In this document: positions 21,801-29,411 of the stretch, piece by piece
How the letters are laid out: every line of letters begins with the position of its first letter
Numbering within the stretch: the first letter of the stretch is position 1
Assembly: GCA_033182465.1 (NCBI GenBank)
Contig: CP137322.1
Span: forward strand, 1,860,001 to 1,924,000
Length of the DNA: 64,000 nt
DNA from: Sanghuangporus weigelae
Taxonomy: Eukaryota; Basidiomycota; Agaricomycetes; Hymenochaetales; Hymenochaetaceae
Direction of reading: 5' to 3'
Position numbers and translations under genes: made by a program
The notes under the pieces: generated by a model
The model's database searches: none
What the model saw: the letters and a program-made list of their open reading frames with translations, nothing else
Told to the model about the DNA's origin: nothing

Positions 21801-23460
21801 ACCTTCTTGACTTGTCAGGATCAAAGACATCTGCGTAGTCTTCTATTTCCTTTGGTAGGAGTTTTCGCCAATCTCGTTTCTGTGTTCCTAGTAGTCCTTC
21901 TGCAGCTGCCTTTTGTTGAGAATACTGCTGGGATACTGAACTCGCTTTGTTCAGAGGCTGTGAGACTTGGTTCTGCTGCCTTGGTGACCAATTTCGATTG
22001 ATGTCTAGCTCTAGCTTTGCAGCGAGCTCTTCCTTTCTGGTAAGGGTAGCTGGTTGGTTGGTCATCCTAAGACTTTCAATGTCTTCTGGCTCTATATCGT
22101 GCATAGGAGTGTCTTCTGTTGTCTCCTGCTCGTCTTGCATCTCGATATCGCTTTCGTTGTCTGCCCATCTTGTACGCTTCGGTGTGGGACTAGCTCCTCG
22201 CATTAACGATGCCGTTCTCGGTCGTATAATGCCTGCCACTGGCTTCTCTGGATACCGTGTCTTTCGTGGTCGTATCCTATACTTCATGCCCGGGTTTTCT
22301 TCTGGTGATGGCCAGAGTTCTTCATCTTCCGGCATGTTTTGCCTCAGTGGGTGTATCTTCTGTGGTAGTTGTTTCTTCCAACGTTTCGGAGAGTCGTTTA
22401 TTTCCTCCTGTTCGTCTAGGCTATGCTTGCCTGTTATCTCTTCTGTTTCGCCTTCGGATGTCTGGTACAGTTGCCGTGCTGGGATCATCCGTCTCGGTAT
22501 GTGCCTTGGTCGTCGTTGCACTATACTCGTTCCTTGTGGTGCCTGTTTCTTCCATCGCTTGGGAGTGTAGTTTATTTCCTCCTCATCTCGATGATGCTTG
22601 TTTGCCGTTTCCTGTTGTGGCTGTTTCGTTGCAGAGTCTGGTATATTTTCCGTGCTCGGACTCTTCACTTCTGGCGTCTGTTTTGCCTGTTCCAGTCTTG
22701 GTGTTGCTGGTCTGGTTTCCGGCTTCGCTTGTGGCTTCGTTTCGTGAGAGTGTCCGTTGTTGTCTCTCCTTGGCGCAAATATTATTCCTGGTGCTCCAGA
22801 GTGTCGATAGTTGTCTCTGTCCTGAGCCTGTTGCTTCGTGTTATGCCTAGGTCTTGTCTTGTCAGGTTTGCCTTTCGTTTGCCGTTTCCGTTTGCGCTTC
22901 CTGTGCCTTCGCTTCTTGGTAGCTCGTATGACGTTGAGCTCGAATGGTATCGAATTACCATTCCGATTCCATACTTGATTCTTCCAATCAATTTCGGGAT
23001 TGACTTTGGCCAAATAGTCAATTCCTAGGATCACTTGATCCTGTCCTGTGGTTGCTACTGCCAACGTTTGTGGCTGCGGTCTAGGTCCATCAAAAATTAA
23101 TGTGTAGACCTCGTGCGTGATTGCTCCTCCTTGGTTGGGACTTCCATCCGCATTATTCAAAGGTCGAGGGTGATCAAGCCTCTTTTTGAATAGGCTGTAG
23201 TGTCGTACCAAGTTGGGGTGTATCGTGCTGCATGTAGCTCCGGAATCGATTAACGCTTTGACTGCTAGGGTCTTTGTTCCAACCTTCACTCGAATAGGTA
23301 ATCGGGGATGCAATGCTTGTATTGGCAATCGCTTATTGTACATCGCTTCACTGGGGTTGAACCCAGGAGGTTTGAAACACTGGTTGTTGAAACCTTTCTC
23401 GTTACCCTTGTCACACTCACATCGCGCAGTCTCGTTCGATGGAGGTCTTAATCTTTTCCC
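18865..23460 (-). CDS. pol: Pol polyprotein: protease, RT, RNase H, integrase, chromodomain
   Basis: The frame is open from the frameshift site (23460); the first Met is at 23343, giving 1492 residues from there. In order, counted from that Met: aspartic protease LIDSGATCSTI near 33 and ILGIDYLAKVNPEIDW; a basic linker; reverse transcriptase with YLDD near 690; RNase H (ETDASDVAIGAVL) near 836; integrase HHCC (HDHKLAGHPG...CDICQRAK) near 1062; catalytic Asp in TCDLITDLP and in SDRGSNF, Glu in QTERLNQELEQ; a GPY/F module; and a C-terminal chromodomain (VQYLIQWKGYQERTWEPLDN). This is a complete chromovirus pol with all catalytic residues present. The chromodomain probably directs integration to marked chromatin. 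Expressed by -1 frameshift from gag. Confidence 0.93.
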   Translation of the reverse strand, partial: GKRLRPPSNETARCECDKGNEKGFNNQCFKPPGFNPSEAMYNKRLPIQALHPRLPIRVKVGTKTLAVKALIDSGATCSTIHPNLVRHYSLFKKRLDHPRPLNNADGSPNQGGAITHEVYTLIFDGPRPQPQTLAVATTGQDQVILGIDYLAKVNPEIDWKNQVWNRNGNSIPFELNVIRATKKRRHRKRKRKRQTKGKPDKTRPRHNTKQQAQDRDNYRHSGAPGIIFAPRRDNNGHSHETKPQAKPETRPATPRLEQAKQTPEVKSPSTENIPDSATKQPQQETANKHHRDEEEINYTPKRWKKQAPQGTSIVQRRPRHIPRRMIPARQLYQTSEGETEEITGKHSLDEQEEINDSPKRWKKQLPQKIHPLRQNMPEDEELWPSPEENPGMKYRIRPRKTRYPEKPVAGIIRPRTASLMRGASPTPKRTRWADNESDIEMQDEQETTEDTPMHDIEPEDIESLRMTNQPATLTRKEELAAKLELDINRNWSPRQQNQVSQPLNKASSVSQQYSQQKAAAEGLLGTQKRDWRKLLPKEIEDYADVFDPDKSRRLPKHTKWDMAINLKEGVPLPKPRPIIKLTREEQAALDAYVKELLDKGWIEKVQPHEPCPVAAPVFFVGKKDGGARAVTDYRDINDTTVSDPYPIPIMSVLPEKLEKGKFFFTLDMRSGYNNLRIREGDEWKAAFRVGNAVYKPKVMMFGMKNSPAVFQRFMNDNFEYWLRTEEALNYLDDLIGQAQTEEEHWKLLRAILQKCRELDIYLKIEKCHFLQTQLDYLGFVVGTKGIQMDPYKLKAIHEWPVPKTKRQVRKFQGFCNFYRRFIRNYADTFAPIGDLIKKDRKFIWAEAQDKAFESIKKAFETEVALAMPKPDKSYTLETDASDVAIGAVLQQEDNQGELRPLGFMSKTLTNTQRNYPTHDKEMLAIMEALKHWRHLLEGTKEPVTIRSDHANLRYFMTAQNLSRRQARWALELSRYNFKILHWPGKKNQADELSRRSDYMPEDKDNLGVTLLPPDTIKQQTLRRTEINGLYKLETEMVTISDPIIRTIKRNYNTEEAKKEIQAIKQSNGYSYRNGLHYVTNALYIPPSANLRALLIRRRHDHKLAGHPGAEKTIELVKRSYYWPKMEEMIRAYTATCDICQRAKPIRQFRNPPLQPLEAPHQPWETITCDLITDLPVSNEGYSAILVIVDKLTKMGKFIPCQGIPNAKQLARLFRQHVFKYYGAPKRVISDRGSNFTAQFLKEFCRLIDVDWKTSTAYHPQTDGQTERLNQELEQYLRCYVSYRQTDWAEYIDIAEFAYNNRKHSTTHQSPFYTLYGWHPHLDVAETGDSNVPEAINHLEELRQVQQEAYNSIRQANEAMKLYADLHRGKLPEYKPGDEVLLDMRNLSRLEPTKKLAMKWAGPYKVEKAVGQVSFRLRLPETLPIHPVFHASLLRPYKRKEYPGRPTLDEPPPIEVEGEAEYEVETIHNTRRHRSKVQYLIQWKGYQERTWEPLDNLKNSYQMIEAFHKKYPQAIQPPNLNQWIAARKRMRQ

Positions 23461-24536
23461 TGTTGCTCTTTACTTGCTAGGGATTTGCGAATGTTGTTTC
23501 GGTATTCTTCGTCATGCTTGCAAGTCCATCCTGCTGATTCGTCGCCTTTAGCCCATGCTACATGATCGTAGTGGACTGGCCTTCGGCAGTGTGGATCGGG
23601 ACATGTTTCCTTGAAATCGATTGTTCGTGTTGTCATCGTCCTCCGTTTTACACCATTAGTCTTCTTCGGCCGCTTAGAGGAAGAACCCTTTTGCTTCCTT
23701 GGTGCCTTGCACTCCTTTGCGTAATGTCCTGACTTTTCACAGTTGTAGCATTTGCCTCCCTTCTTCGGCAAGCCTCGGAGTGCATCTACATCCATGGCGT
23801 CTGGATCTCGTTTCGTTGTTTGTACTGGTGGTCGGAAAGATGACTGTCCATTCGATTTGAATCTTGGGGTATATGTTTGACTACCCATGAGCCTTTGCCT
23901 GGCATCAGAGTTTGCTAGGTTGCTTGTCCATTCCATCCATGCATCGAGGTCGTTCTTCTCGAAAGCGTCGGGTTGTACAGATTCGACTCGTCGTTTGACC
24001 CACATGTCTAGTCCTTTGACATAGATGTACTTGAGCATCTGCTTATCCATCGTGTCTGGTGCTCGTGCTTTGAGTCGTCGGAATTCGTCGTTGTACGCCC
24101 TAATGCTTGCTCCTTTCTGCTGGATGCATAGTAGTTGGAATAGGGCTTCCTGTTCTCCAATGATCGGATGTCCTGCTCGGATCCTCATCCAGTTCAGCAT
24201 GTCCTTGAGTGATGCGAACATTCCATTTGTTGCAGCGATAATCGCAGGTACTGGTTTCAGTTTCCCATTGGCATCGAATGATGTTAGGGTATTCTTCTCT
24301 GCAAACCAATCGTAGCTGTCGCCTTCTAGTGCCGCAAATAGGCTCTTTGCGATCTCCTCCTCATCCTTGACTCCATGCTGTGCCAGCTTCGAGATACATC
24401 GACTAATCCACAGATCAATATCTTCGCTTCGCTTGCCATAGTACTTCGGAAGCTTGATGCTGTGTTTAGAGAGTTGTGTCTGAAGAGTCTGTAGTTGCTG
24501 CTCCAGTGCTTGCACCTTCTGGTCGGTTGTCGACAT
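23448..24536 (-). CDS. gag: Gag polyprotein with CCHC zinc knuckle
   Basis: 362 residues from ATG 24536. The N-terminal helix is coiled-coil (EQQLQTLQTQLSK), followed by a capsid-like domain with DIDLWISRCISKLAQ and GASIRAYNDEFRRLKARAP, then a nucleocapsid region with the zinc knuckle CYNCEKSGHYAKEC near residue 261 and a basic stretch (KKTNGVKRRT). A second Cys/His group near the end (CPDPHCRRPVHYDH) could bind another zinc. Forms the particle and packages the RNA. The start overlaps ORF B by 71 nt in a different frame. Confidence 0.88.
   Translation of the reverse strand: MSTTDQKVQALEQQLQTLQTQLSKHSIKLPKYYGKRSEDIDLWISRCISKLAQHGVKDEEEIAKSLFAALEGDSYDWFAEKNTLTSFDANGKLKPVPAIIAATNGMFASLKDMLNWMRIRAGHPIIGEQEALFQLLCIQQKGASIRAYNDEFRRLKARAPDTMDKQMLKYIYVKGLDMWVKRRVESVQPDAFEKNDLDAWMEWTSNLANSDARQRLMGSQTYTPRFKSNGQSSFRPPVQTTKRDPDAMDVDALRGLPKKGGKCYNCEKSGHYAKECKAPRKQKGSSSKRPKKTNGVKRRTMTTRTIDFKETCPDPHCRRPVHYDHVAWAKGDESAGWTCKHDEEYRNNIRKSLASKEQQGKD
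23454..23460 (-). other. -1 frameshift heptamer GGGAAAA at the gag/pol junction
   Basis: In gag frame the codons read CAG GGA AAA GAT TAA. The heptamer G GGA AAA has the X-XXY-YYZ form. A -1 slip gives GGG AAA AGA TTA, which enters the pol frame and stays open into the protease. The gag stop is the second codon after the heptamer. A downstream stimulating structure was not computed. Confidence 0.65.
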
Positions 24537-25500
24537 GATCGTAAGTGCTTATGGGCACTGCTGGTGGTGAATAGGATGGTGGTGGTGGATTCTCTGGCGC
24601 TTGGGTTGCTACTGAACCACTTGCTGGTACTGCAGGTACTGTTGGTACTTGGATAATAACCGTTCGAGGTGGGGTTCTGAGTAAGAATGGCCTTCGTGAT
24701 GCTTCTTCGTCTGAGGACACTGATTCGTCAGAATTCTGTTCCTGTTGGGCTCTCTCTCTTGGTAGAAAGTATTCCCAGCGTTGTGCTGCCTGAGCTACTT
24801 CTCGAATTCGTTGAGCGTGTTCGAGTATGTTCCTTGAGGTAGTTTCGGTTGTCTGTACCGATGTGAGTATAGCTGCGTAGGTGCGTTGACTCGACTCGAT
24901 TGTTTGTCCTAGTTGGAGTAGGGCTTCTCGCAGGTTATGGATGTCTTGAACAATCCTTGGTTGATCTAGAGCTGTCCTGTTAAGCTCTCCGACTCTCGTC
25001 TCGATTGTCTGTAGTTGTTGTTCCTGAGCAGTAATCCTGTTTCGGATAGCGTTGAGCTCTCGGTCAAGTACTCCGTTTCCGTCTATGACCCGTTGATTGA
25101 GTGCCCCTGCTGCTCGATCCAATTCCAGAGTATATCTCTCTAGAGCTGCTACCTGTGCTCCAATTCTTCGAGTAGTTGTTTCGAGTGCTTCGAATCGATC
25201 TCCTACTGCTGTCGCGTATGCTCCGGTTGGTAGACTGTTTGACTGCCCCGTGTTTGCAGTTCGTTCTTCCAGTCTTTCAACCCTTTCTTGTAGCCTTCTG
25301 ATCACTGGTGGATACAATATGCTGTGGTTCGTTGTCGCGTATAGTATGTCGTGATCGCTTTCCAGACTACGTAGTCTGTTGGTGATGTGTTGAACTCGTT
25401 CGTCGAGGGATCTAGGTGTGAACCTCGTTTGATTATCGTTCGCCCGTTCGTTCGTTCGATGACCGTTACTTCTGTTGTTGGCGTTTCCTGATCGGTTCAT
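24466..25500 (-). CDS. Chromovirus ORF B: coiled-coil protein upstream of gag, 344 aa
   Basis: ATG at 25500, stop TAA at 24466, open throughout. The N-terminus is Asn/Arg-rich (MNRSGNANNRSNGHRTNER), then about 200 residues of heptad-type coiled coil (LQERVERLEERTAN, ITAQEQQLQTIETRVGEL). The Pro-rich C-terminus contains PPPPSYSPP, which holds a PPxY motif, the type that recruits NEDD4-family ubiquitin ligases and serves as a late domain in retroviral Gag proteins. It is the first ATG ORF of the element, so gag would need reinitiation, leaky scanning or splicing. No family is recognised. Confidence 0.6.
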   Translation of the reverse strand: MNRSGNANNRSNGHRTNERANDNQTRFTPRSLDERVQHITNRLRSLESDHDILYATTNHSILYPPVIRRLQERVERLEERTANTGQSNSLPTGAYATAVGDRFEALETTTRRIGAQVAALERYTLELDRAAGALNQRVIDGNGVLDRELNAIRNRITAQEQQLQTIETRVGELNRTALDQPRIVQDIHNLREALLQLGQTIESSQRTYAAILTSVQTTETTSRNILEHAQRIREVAQAAQRWEYFLPRERAQQEQNSDESVSSDEEASRRPFLLRTPPRTVIIQVPTVPAVPASGSVATQAPENPPPPSYSPPAVPISTYDHVDNRPEGASTGAATTDSSDTTL

Positions 25501-25777
25501 GAACTTCGTTTCTCGCCTGATGCTTCAGGGTTATTGTTCCTTGGTGTTTTGTGGTTGTTGTTTGCGTGCTCCCAACTGCAGGGCTACCAGCTGCCTTTGC
25601 TATTAGGTACACTTCGTCGTTGTAGGGGTTATGATAGTAGATATGTGATTTAAGTGAATCGGGTTTATCGTTCTCCAGGATGTGCACTTGTCCTGAGGAT
25701 TCGATATGGGTACTAGTCTCGAAACTAGTGACGTCGATAGGGACTTGAGGTCGACGGTCCTCGCCTCGATAAAACAC
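25466..25777 (-). CDS. Chromovirus leader ORF A without ATG
   Basis: This frame is open from the LTR edge to 25466 but contains no ATG. The longest candidate starts at GTG 25777 and overlaps ORF B by 35 nt. The content (YNDEVYLIAKAAGS) is unremarkable. It may be an exon, a non-AUG ORF or chance. Confidence 0.25.
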   Translation of the reverse strand: MFYRGEDRRPQVPIDVTSFETSTHIESSGQVHILENDKPDSLKSHIYYHNPYNDEVYLIAKAAGSPAVGSTQTTTTKHQGTITLKHQARNEVHEPIRKRQQQK

Positions 25778-25824
25778 TAGCCAAGAACCTTGCCCGTGAG
25801 AGGTGGTGGTAAAACTAGCGAGTG

Positions 25825-25838
25825 ATCTTTCGATCCAA
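25825..25838 (-). other. Self-complementary primer-binding site
   Basis: On the - strand TTGGATCGAAAGAT directly follows the 5' LTR. Its GGATCGAAAGAT is perfectly complementary to ATCTTTCGATCC in the LTR (- strand, 26109 to 26098), which lies at the predicted RNA 5' end. It does not look like the usual initiator-Met tRNA site (TGGTATCAGAGC type). This arrangement is that of Tf1-type self-priming elements. Confidence 0.6.
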
Positions 25839-26097
25839 TGTTAGGGAGTAGACCCGGGGTTACACCGGTTCAATCCTTTTGCCTAAGCAGCGGTGTGTTG
25901 TGCAGAGGTGATCTTATCTACCCACGTCTGGCTGTACCACGCGGTCCCTTACTAGCCTTCTTAGTCACTGTCCGAGTTATGGATGCTTTCAGATACGAGG
26001 TAATAGTAAAGCAGATTGGGATTTCCAAGAGGCGTGATAGTACAAAGCACACAGTAATAGCTCGCTGTAGGGCAAGCTTTACACCAGTGTGTTAAGA

Positions 26098-26144
26098 GGA
26101 TCGAAAGATGGGGAAATGAGGGCCTAATCCTACAACTATTTATG
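26098..26144 (-). promoter_or_regulatory. LTR promoter: TATA box and predicted RNA start
   Basis: On the - strand CATAAATAG (26136-26144) lies about 27 bp before ATCTTTCGATCC (26109-26098). That spacing puts transcription start at the segment complementary to the primer-binding site, as self-priming requires. Confidence 0.5.
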
Positions 26145-26358
26145 CTCCCAGATATTCCATCTTCCGTCCTATTTCTTACTCATCCTGTCTCCACTTTACT
26201 CCACTTTCCTCCACCATTACATCTGTTCCTTTGTCATCCTGCTGCGCTTCGCTCCACTTTGCTCCAATCTTTGTAAGGTCGTCTCCACTATGACAGAATT
26301 CTTTGGAGTTGCTGACTGAGACAATAGAGGTGGTGCTCCGATATGGAATGCTCCACTG

Positions 26359-27000
26359 TCAGTACTCCATAACGATGTCATTGCCGTCATTGAGTGGCAT
26401 CTTTGCTCTTGGAGCGATGTAGGCTGCTCGGTATGTGATTCTTCGGAATTCATCTCGAGGTCCAGCGAGGGTAAGCATAACTCGCACGTCAGTGTTAAGG
26501 TGTCGGGTCGGTGTAGAGTATGGTCCAAGGCATATCATGAACTGCATAAGCTCTGCTGGTGGGTTCTGCTGGGTTCTGGTGACTAGCCATGCTTTGCCTT
26601 CGTATCGTATATCTCGAATGTAGCGCCATATCCTTCGTTGTATAAGGAGTTGTAATTGCTTGGTTTCCAGGTTCGCATCTCTCGGTAAATAAAGGTTTGC
26701 CTGTATCGTAGATGCTGGACATGGTGTGTGCAACTCCGGTCTATACCATCCAATCATTCTCCAAGTTATCGGGTTCGCAGTTCGAGGGGTCCGAGTTGTG
26801 ATCGTGAGTTCCTCTCGTTTCTTGGGTACTATTGGGCTTGGTGGATTGGAATGCATTGTATCCTGAAGGTGTCGCTCGGTTTCGATGTGACAGTCACGCG
26901 TACCAACCGTTGCCGTGCATACTAAGTAGTATACTTCATAAAGGACCATGTAAACTCGTGCACAGACTTGACAGTGCTGAAATGCCAGTGAGGTCTCCAT
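26359..27000 (-). CDS. LTR-resident ORF, 213 aa (5' LTR copy)
   Basis: Identical translation to the copy at 15642-16283. In this 5' copy the ORF starts 350 bp inside the LTR and ends about 215 bp before the TATA box, so a separate promoter, or transcription entering from outside, would be needed. No family is recognised. Confidence 0.4.
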   Translation of the reverse strand: METSLAFQHCQVCARVYMVLYEVYYLVCTATVGTRDCHIETERHLQDTMHSNPPSPIVPKKREELTITTRTPRTANPITWRMIGWYRPELHTPCPASTIQANLYLPRDANLETKQLQLLIQRRIWRYIRDIRYEGKAWLVTRTQQNPPAELMQFMICLGPYSTPTRHLNTDVRVMLTLAGPRDEFRRITYRAAYIAPRAKMPLNDGNDIVMEY

Positions 27001-27350
27001 AAACCTTATTAGCCTTTAGCCTTTTAGCGTTTAGGCTTTAGTAGTTGTGCTTCTGGACTTCTAAGAAGTTTGATCGCTTCTTTTGATCAAGGTCGCTCTG
27101 GTTGCTTGGTCGGCGGCGTTAGAGTGGTAGTCCGCGGTAATAGGCGGTCGGCGGTGTTAGCTGTTAGCGGGATTACGTATCCGCTTCGGTGCTTCTAGCG
27201 CTTGGGTGGTAACGGGTTACTGTTGCCTAGGCCGCTCGATTGCTTGGGCCTTTGATAGCTGGCTTGGTTACCGGTCGCGTTTGGAAAGCTGATCGTGTAG
27301 ATCTGTTGATCGTGTCGATCCTGATGCGAGTTTTTGAGCGGATCCTTTCA

Positions 27351-27581
27351 GTCTGTCCTAGCCAAAGCCCAGCCGGTGGATGAATCACCTCCAGAAACCG
27401 CATATTCTGCAATCTTGGACAACAGTTCGACACTCAAGCAGTCCATGATGGAGGTAGAGTCAGCACCTCTGGTTGGTTGAGCTAAAATTCCGTTGTCGTC
27501 ATAGTTCGCACGGCTTAAGGTCACGAGCCATTTGTGTTGGGTGGCATTCTTTTCTTTCTTTCCAGCCCCGTCGTTTGTCAT
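27351..27581 (-). pseudogene. 5' part of a gene cut by the chromovirus (F-box-like start)
   Basis: From ATG 27581 the frame MTNDGAGKKEKNATQHKWLV...runs without stop into the LTR. It contains MDCLSVELLSKIAEYAV, which resembles the start of an F-box helix (L-x-x-E-L-L-x-K-I). The remainder of the gene is not found at the left flank of the element (before 15122). Its ATG overlaps that of omega-1 exon 1 on the other strand, so only one of the two may be real. Confidence 0.35.
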
Positions 27582-27686
27582 GTTGGAATCCGATGAGGAT
27601 GAAGATCGTATTATCACTGGTGTGAGTCAGGAATCTGTTCGAACCCCGGCACGCAATAGAGGAGGTGGACGATTCCTCGGCGGCGG
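27580..27686 (+). pseudogene. Omega-1 first exon, separated by an insertion
   Basis: Reads MLESDEDEDRIITGVSQESV, then RNRGGGRFLGG, and stops at a 2.8-kb element. If bases 27687-30507 (element plus one GCGG copy) are left out, the frame continues GYFIATPFTDEEM to a GTGAGT donor at 30545 and then into the long omega-1 exon. Confidence 0.5.
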
Positions 27687-28603
27687 TGTAGTGCGCCGCA
27701 CTTGCCTGTACCGGTACGTCGGTACAGGCCCCTCAGTACTCTGTACAGTATACCATCGTGCGGCGACCGCTACACCTCCGCCGCTCCTTAAGACCTTCCA
27801 AACCGCCGCTCCTTGATTCGCGGCTCAACCAATACGTCCGCCGCCTCCCGTCCTTCGAAGACTTCCCAAACCGAGTATGCTTGGCCAGCCGCACTTTCTG
27901 ATACACGGGCGCCTGGAACGTTGCAGCGGATGTATCGGCTACGGCGGCGGAAGGATATCGAACCGTATAGCCGATGGAATATTCGTCGGCTCCTGTTGAT
28001 TGGCTTATCCGACGTCGGGTAGTGGTTTTACAAGGTCCCAGGTACCACGTTTCATGTTCATACTATGCTGCTTCGTGCGCCGAGTCCGATTGTCGGACGC
28101 GGCGGCCACTCGCGTATTCCCCTTTTAGTATTATTGCCTCCCCTGACGTTTCATATTCGTGTGGTGCGACCACTTAGCGATCCGAGCGCGCCCGATGATG
28201 ATGCGCCGCGCCAATCACCGCCAGCCCGATCAGCGCGCGCCCGTGTCTTGGCAGCTTCGCGGCGCGCCCCGATCTTCGGGTCCGCACCGATTACACGCCT
28301 GTGACGCGCCGTCACTGTCGCCGCCTCTGTGACGCTCTTCCCCAGCATTCCCTAATATATATAGACCTCATGTATGTAGTGTTCAGAAGCAGTAGTTCAG
28401 AATAGATCTCAGTGCACTCCTCTCGTCTCTATTAGCCCTTTTGCTCTCTATCGCCTCCGCCGAAGATCGTGTGCCGACACAAGACGCCGCCCCCGTTTAA
28501 GGGAATAACAGGGGCACGTGCTCACTCGCCACTGCGCAAGTGATCGGCAGAGCTATCCCCCGTCCTGGGAATCGGCAGCGCCATCGCCCTCTTGACAATC
28601 GGC

Positions 28604-28765
28604 GACACCGTCGCTCTCCTGGTAATCGGCGACACCGTCGCTCTCCTGGTAATCGGCGACACCGTCGCTCTCCTGGTAATCGGCGACACCGTCGCTCTCC
28701 TGGTAATCGGCGACACCGTCGCTCTCCTGGCAATCGGCGGTACCGTCGCTCTACTAGTAATCGCC
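28604..28765 (+). repeat. 27-bp tandem array, left arm
   Basis: Five near-perfect units starting GACACCGTCGCTCTCCTGG plus one degenerate unit. The period is a multiple of 3. The units are directly adjacent with no spacers, so this is a minisatellite and not a CRISPR array. Confidence 0.85.
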
Positions 28766-29276
28766 GCCGCTCGCAGGACTCGACAGCGCCGTCGCTCTAC
28801 TGCTTATTCGCGACGCCGACATCTTGACTCGTCGGCGGCTCTGTCTCGTACATTATCGGCGGCGTCCCCTTTGTACGCGGATCATACCATAGCCCTTACG
28901 ATTGAGCTCTCCCCACGACTGAGCGCGCTGTAGACTATCAGACCCTCTTAAGCAGCGGCGAAGGCGACGGCGTTCGACCACAGAGAGGCGTCGGCGGTGT
29001 CAAAGATCGGAGAGGTAAGAAGGGATCCAACTCGTGGCTAGCCCTCCTGGACAGCTCGGTGCCGCGGCGGACAATTCGACCCGGAAGCACTGCTGCCGAT
29101 CGGGATGCGCGCTCAGTCGTGGGGAGAGCTCAATCGTAAGGGCTATGGTATGGTCTGCGTATAGAGGGGGCGCGGCCGATAATGTGCGAGACAGAGCCGC
29201 CGACGAGTCAAGATGTCGGCGTCGCGAATAAGCAGTAGAGCGCCGGCGCTGTCGAGTCCTGCGAGCGGCGGCGATT

Positions 29277-29411
29277 ACTGGTAGAGCGACGGTACCGCCG
29301 ATTGCCAGGAGAGCGACGGTGTCGCTGATTACCAGGAGAGCGACGGTGTCGCGGATTACCAGGAGAGTGACGGCGTCGCCGATTACCAGGAGAGCGACGG
29401 TGTCGCCGATT
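29277..29411 (-). repeat. 27-bp tandem array, right arm
   Basis: Inverted counterpart of the left array with one unit fewer and several point changes (GTCGCTGAT, GTCGCGGAT variants). This shows that the arms have diverged since the inversion arose. Confidence 0.8.

Larger units (their letters stand above)
15122..27350 (-). mobile_element. Chromodomain Ty3/gypsy retrotransposon (chromovirus), 12,229 bp
   Basis: Two LTRs of exactly 1512 bp with TG...CA ends flank the - strand ORFs. In sense order: 5' LTR (25839-27350), primer-binding site, ORF A, ORF B, gag, pol (protease, RT, RNase H, integrase, chromodomain), a 358-aa ORF, polypurine tract, 3' LTR (15122-16633). All the ORFs are open. I found only one base difference between the LTRs (G16372 versus A27089), so insertion is recent. 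The 5-bp flanks (CCGGC left, GTCTG right) do not match, so there is no target-site duplication. Confidence 0.93.
25839..27350 (-). repeat. 5' LTR of the chromovirus
   Basis: 1512 bp, TG...CA. Inserted in the divergent ORF left of omega-1 exon 1. U3 holds the 213-codon ORF; R/U5 begins near 26109. Confidence 0.93.

Noticed and set aside
21947-22850. Long + strand ORFs of about 200 codons opposite pol
   Set aside because: Shadow frames of the basic linker between protease and RT; hydrophobic Cys/Val-rich translations typical of antisense reading.
28604-28765. Regular 27-bp repeats, CRISPR-like at first sight
   Set aside because: Units are directly adjacent with no unique spacers, the genome is eukaryotic, and no cas genes are present. 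It is a minisatellite.
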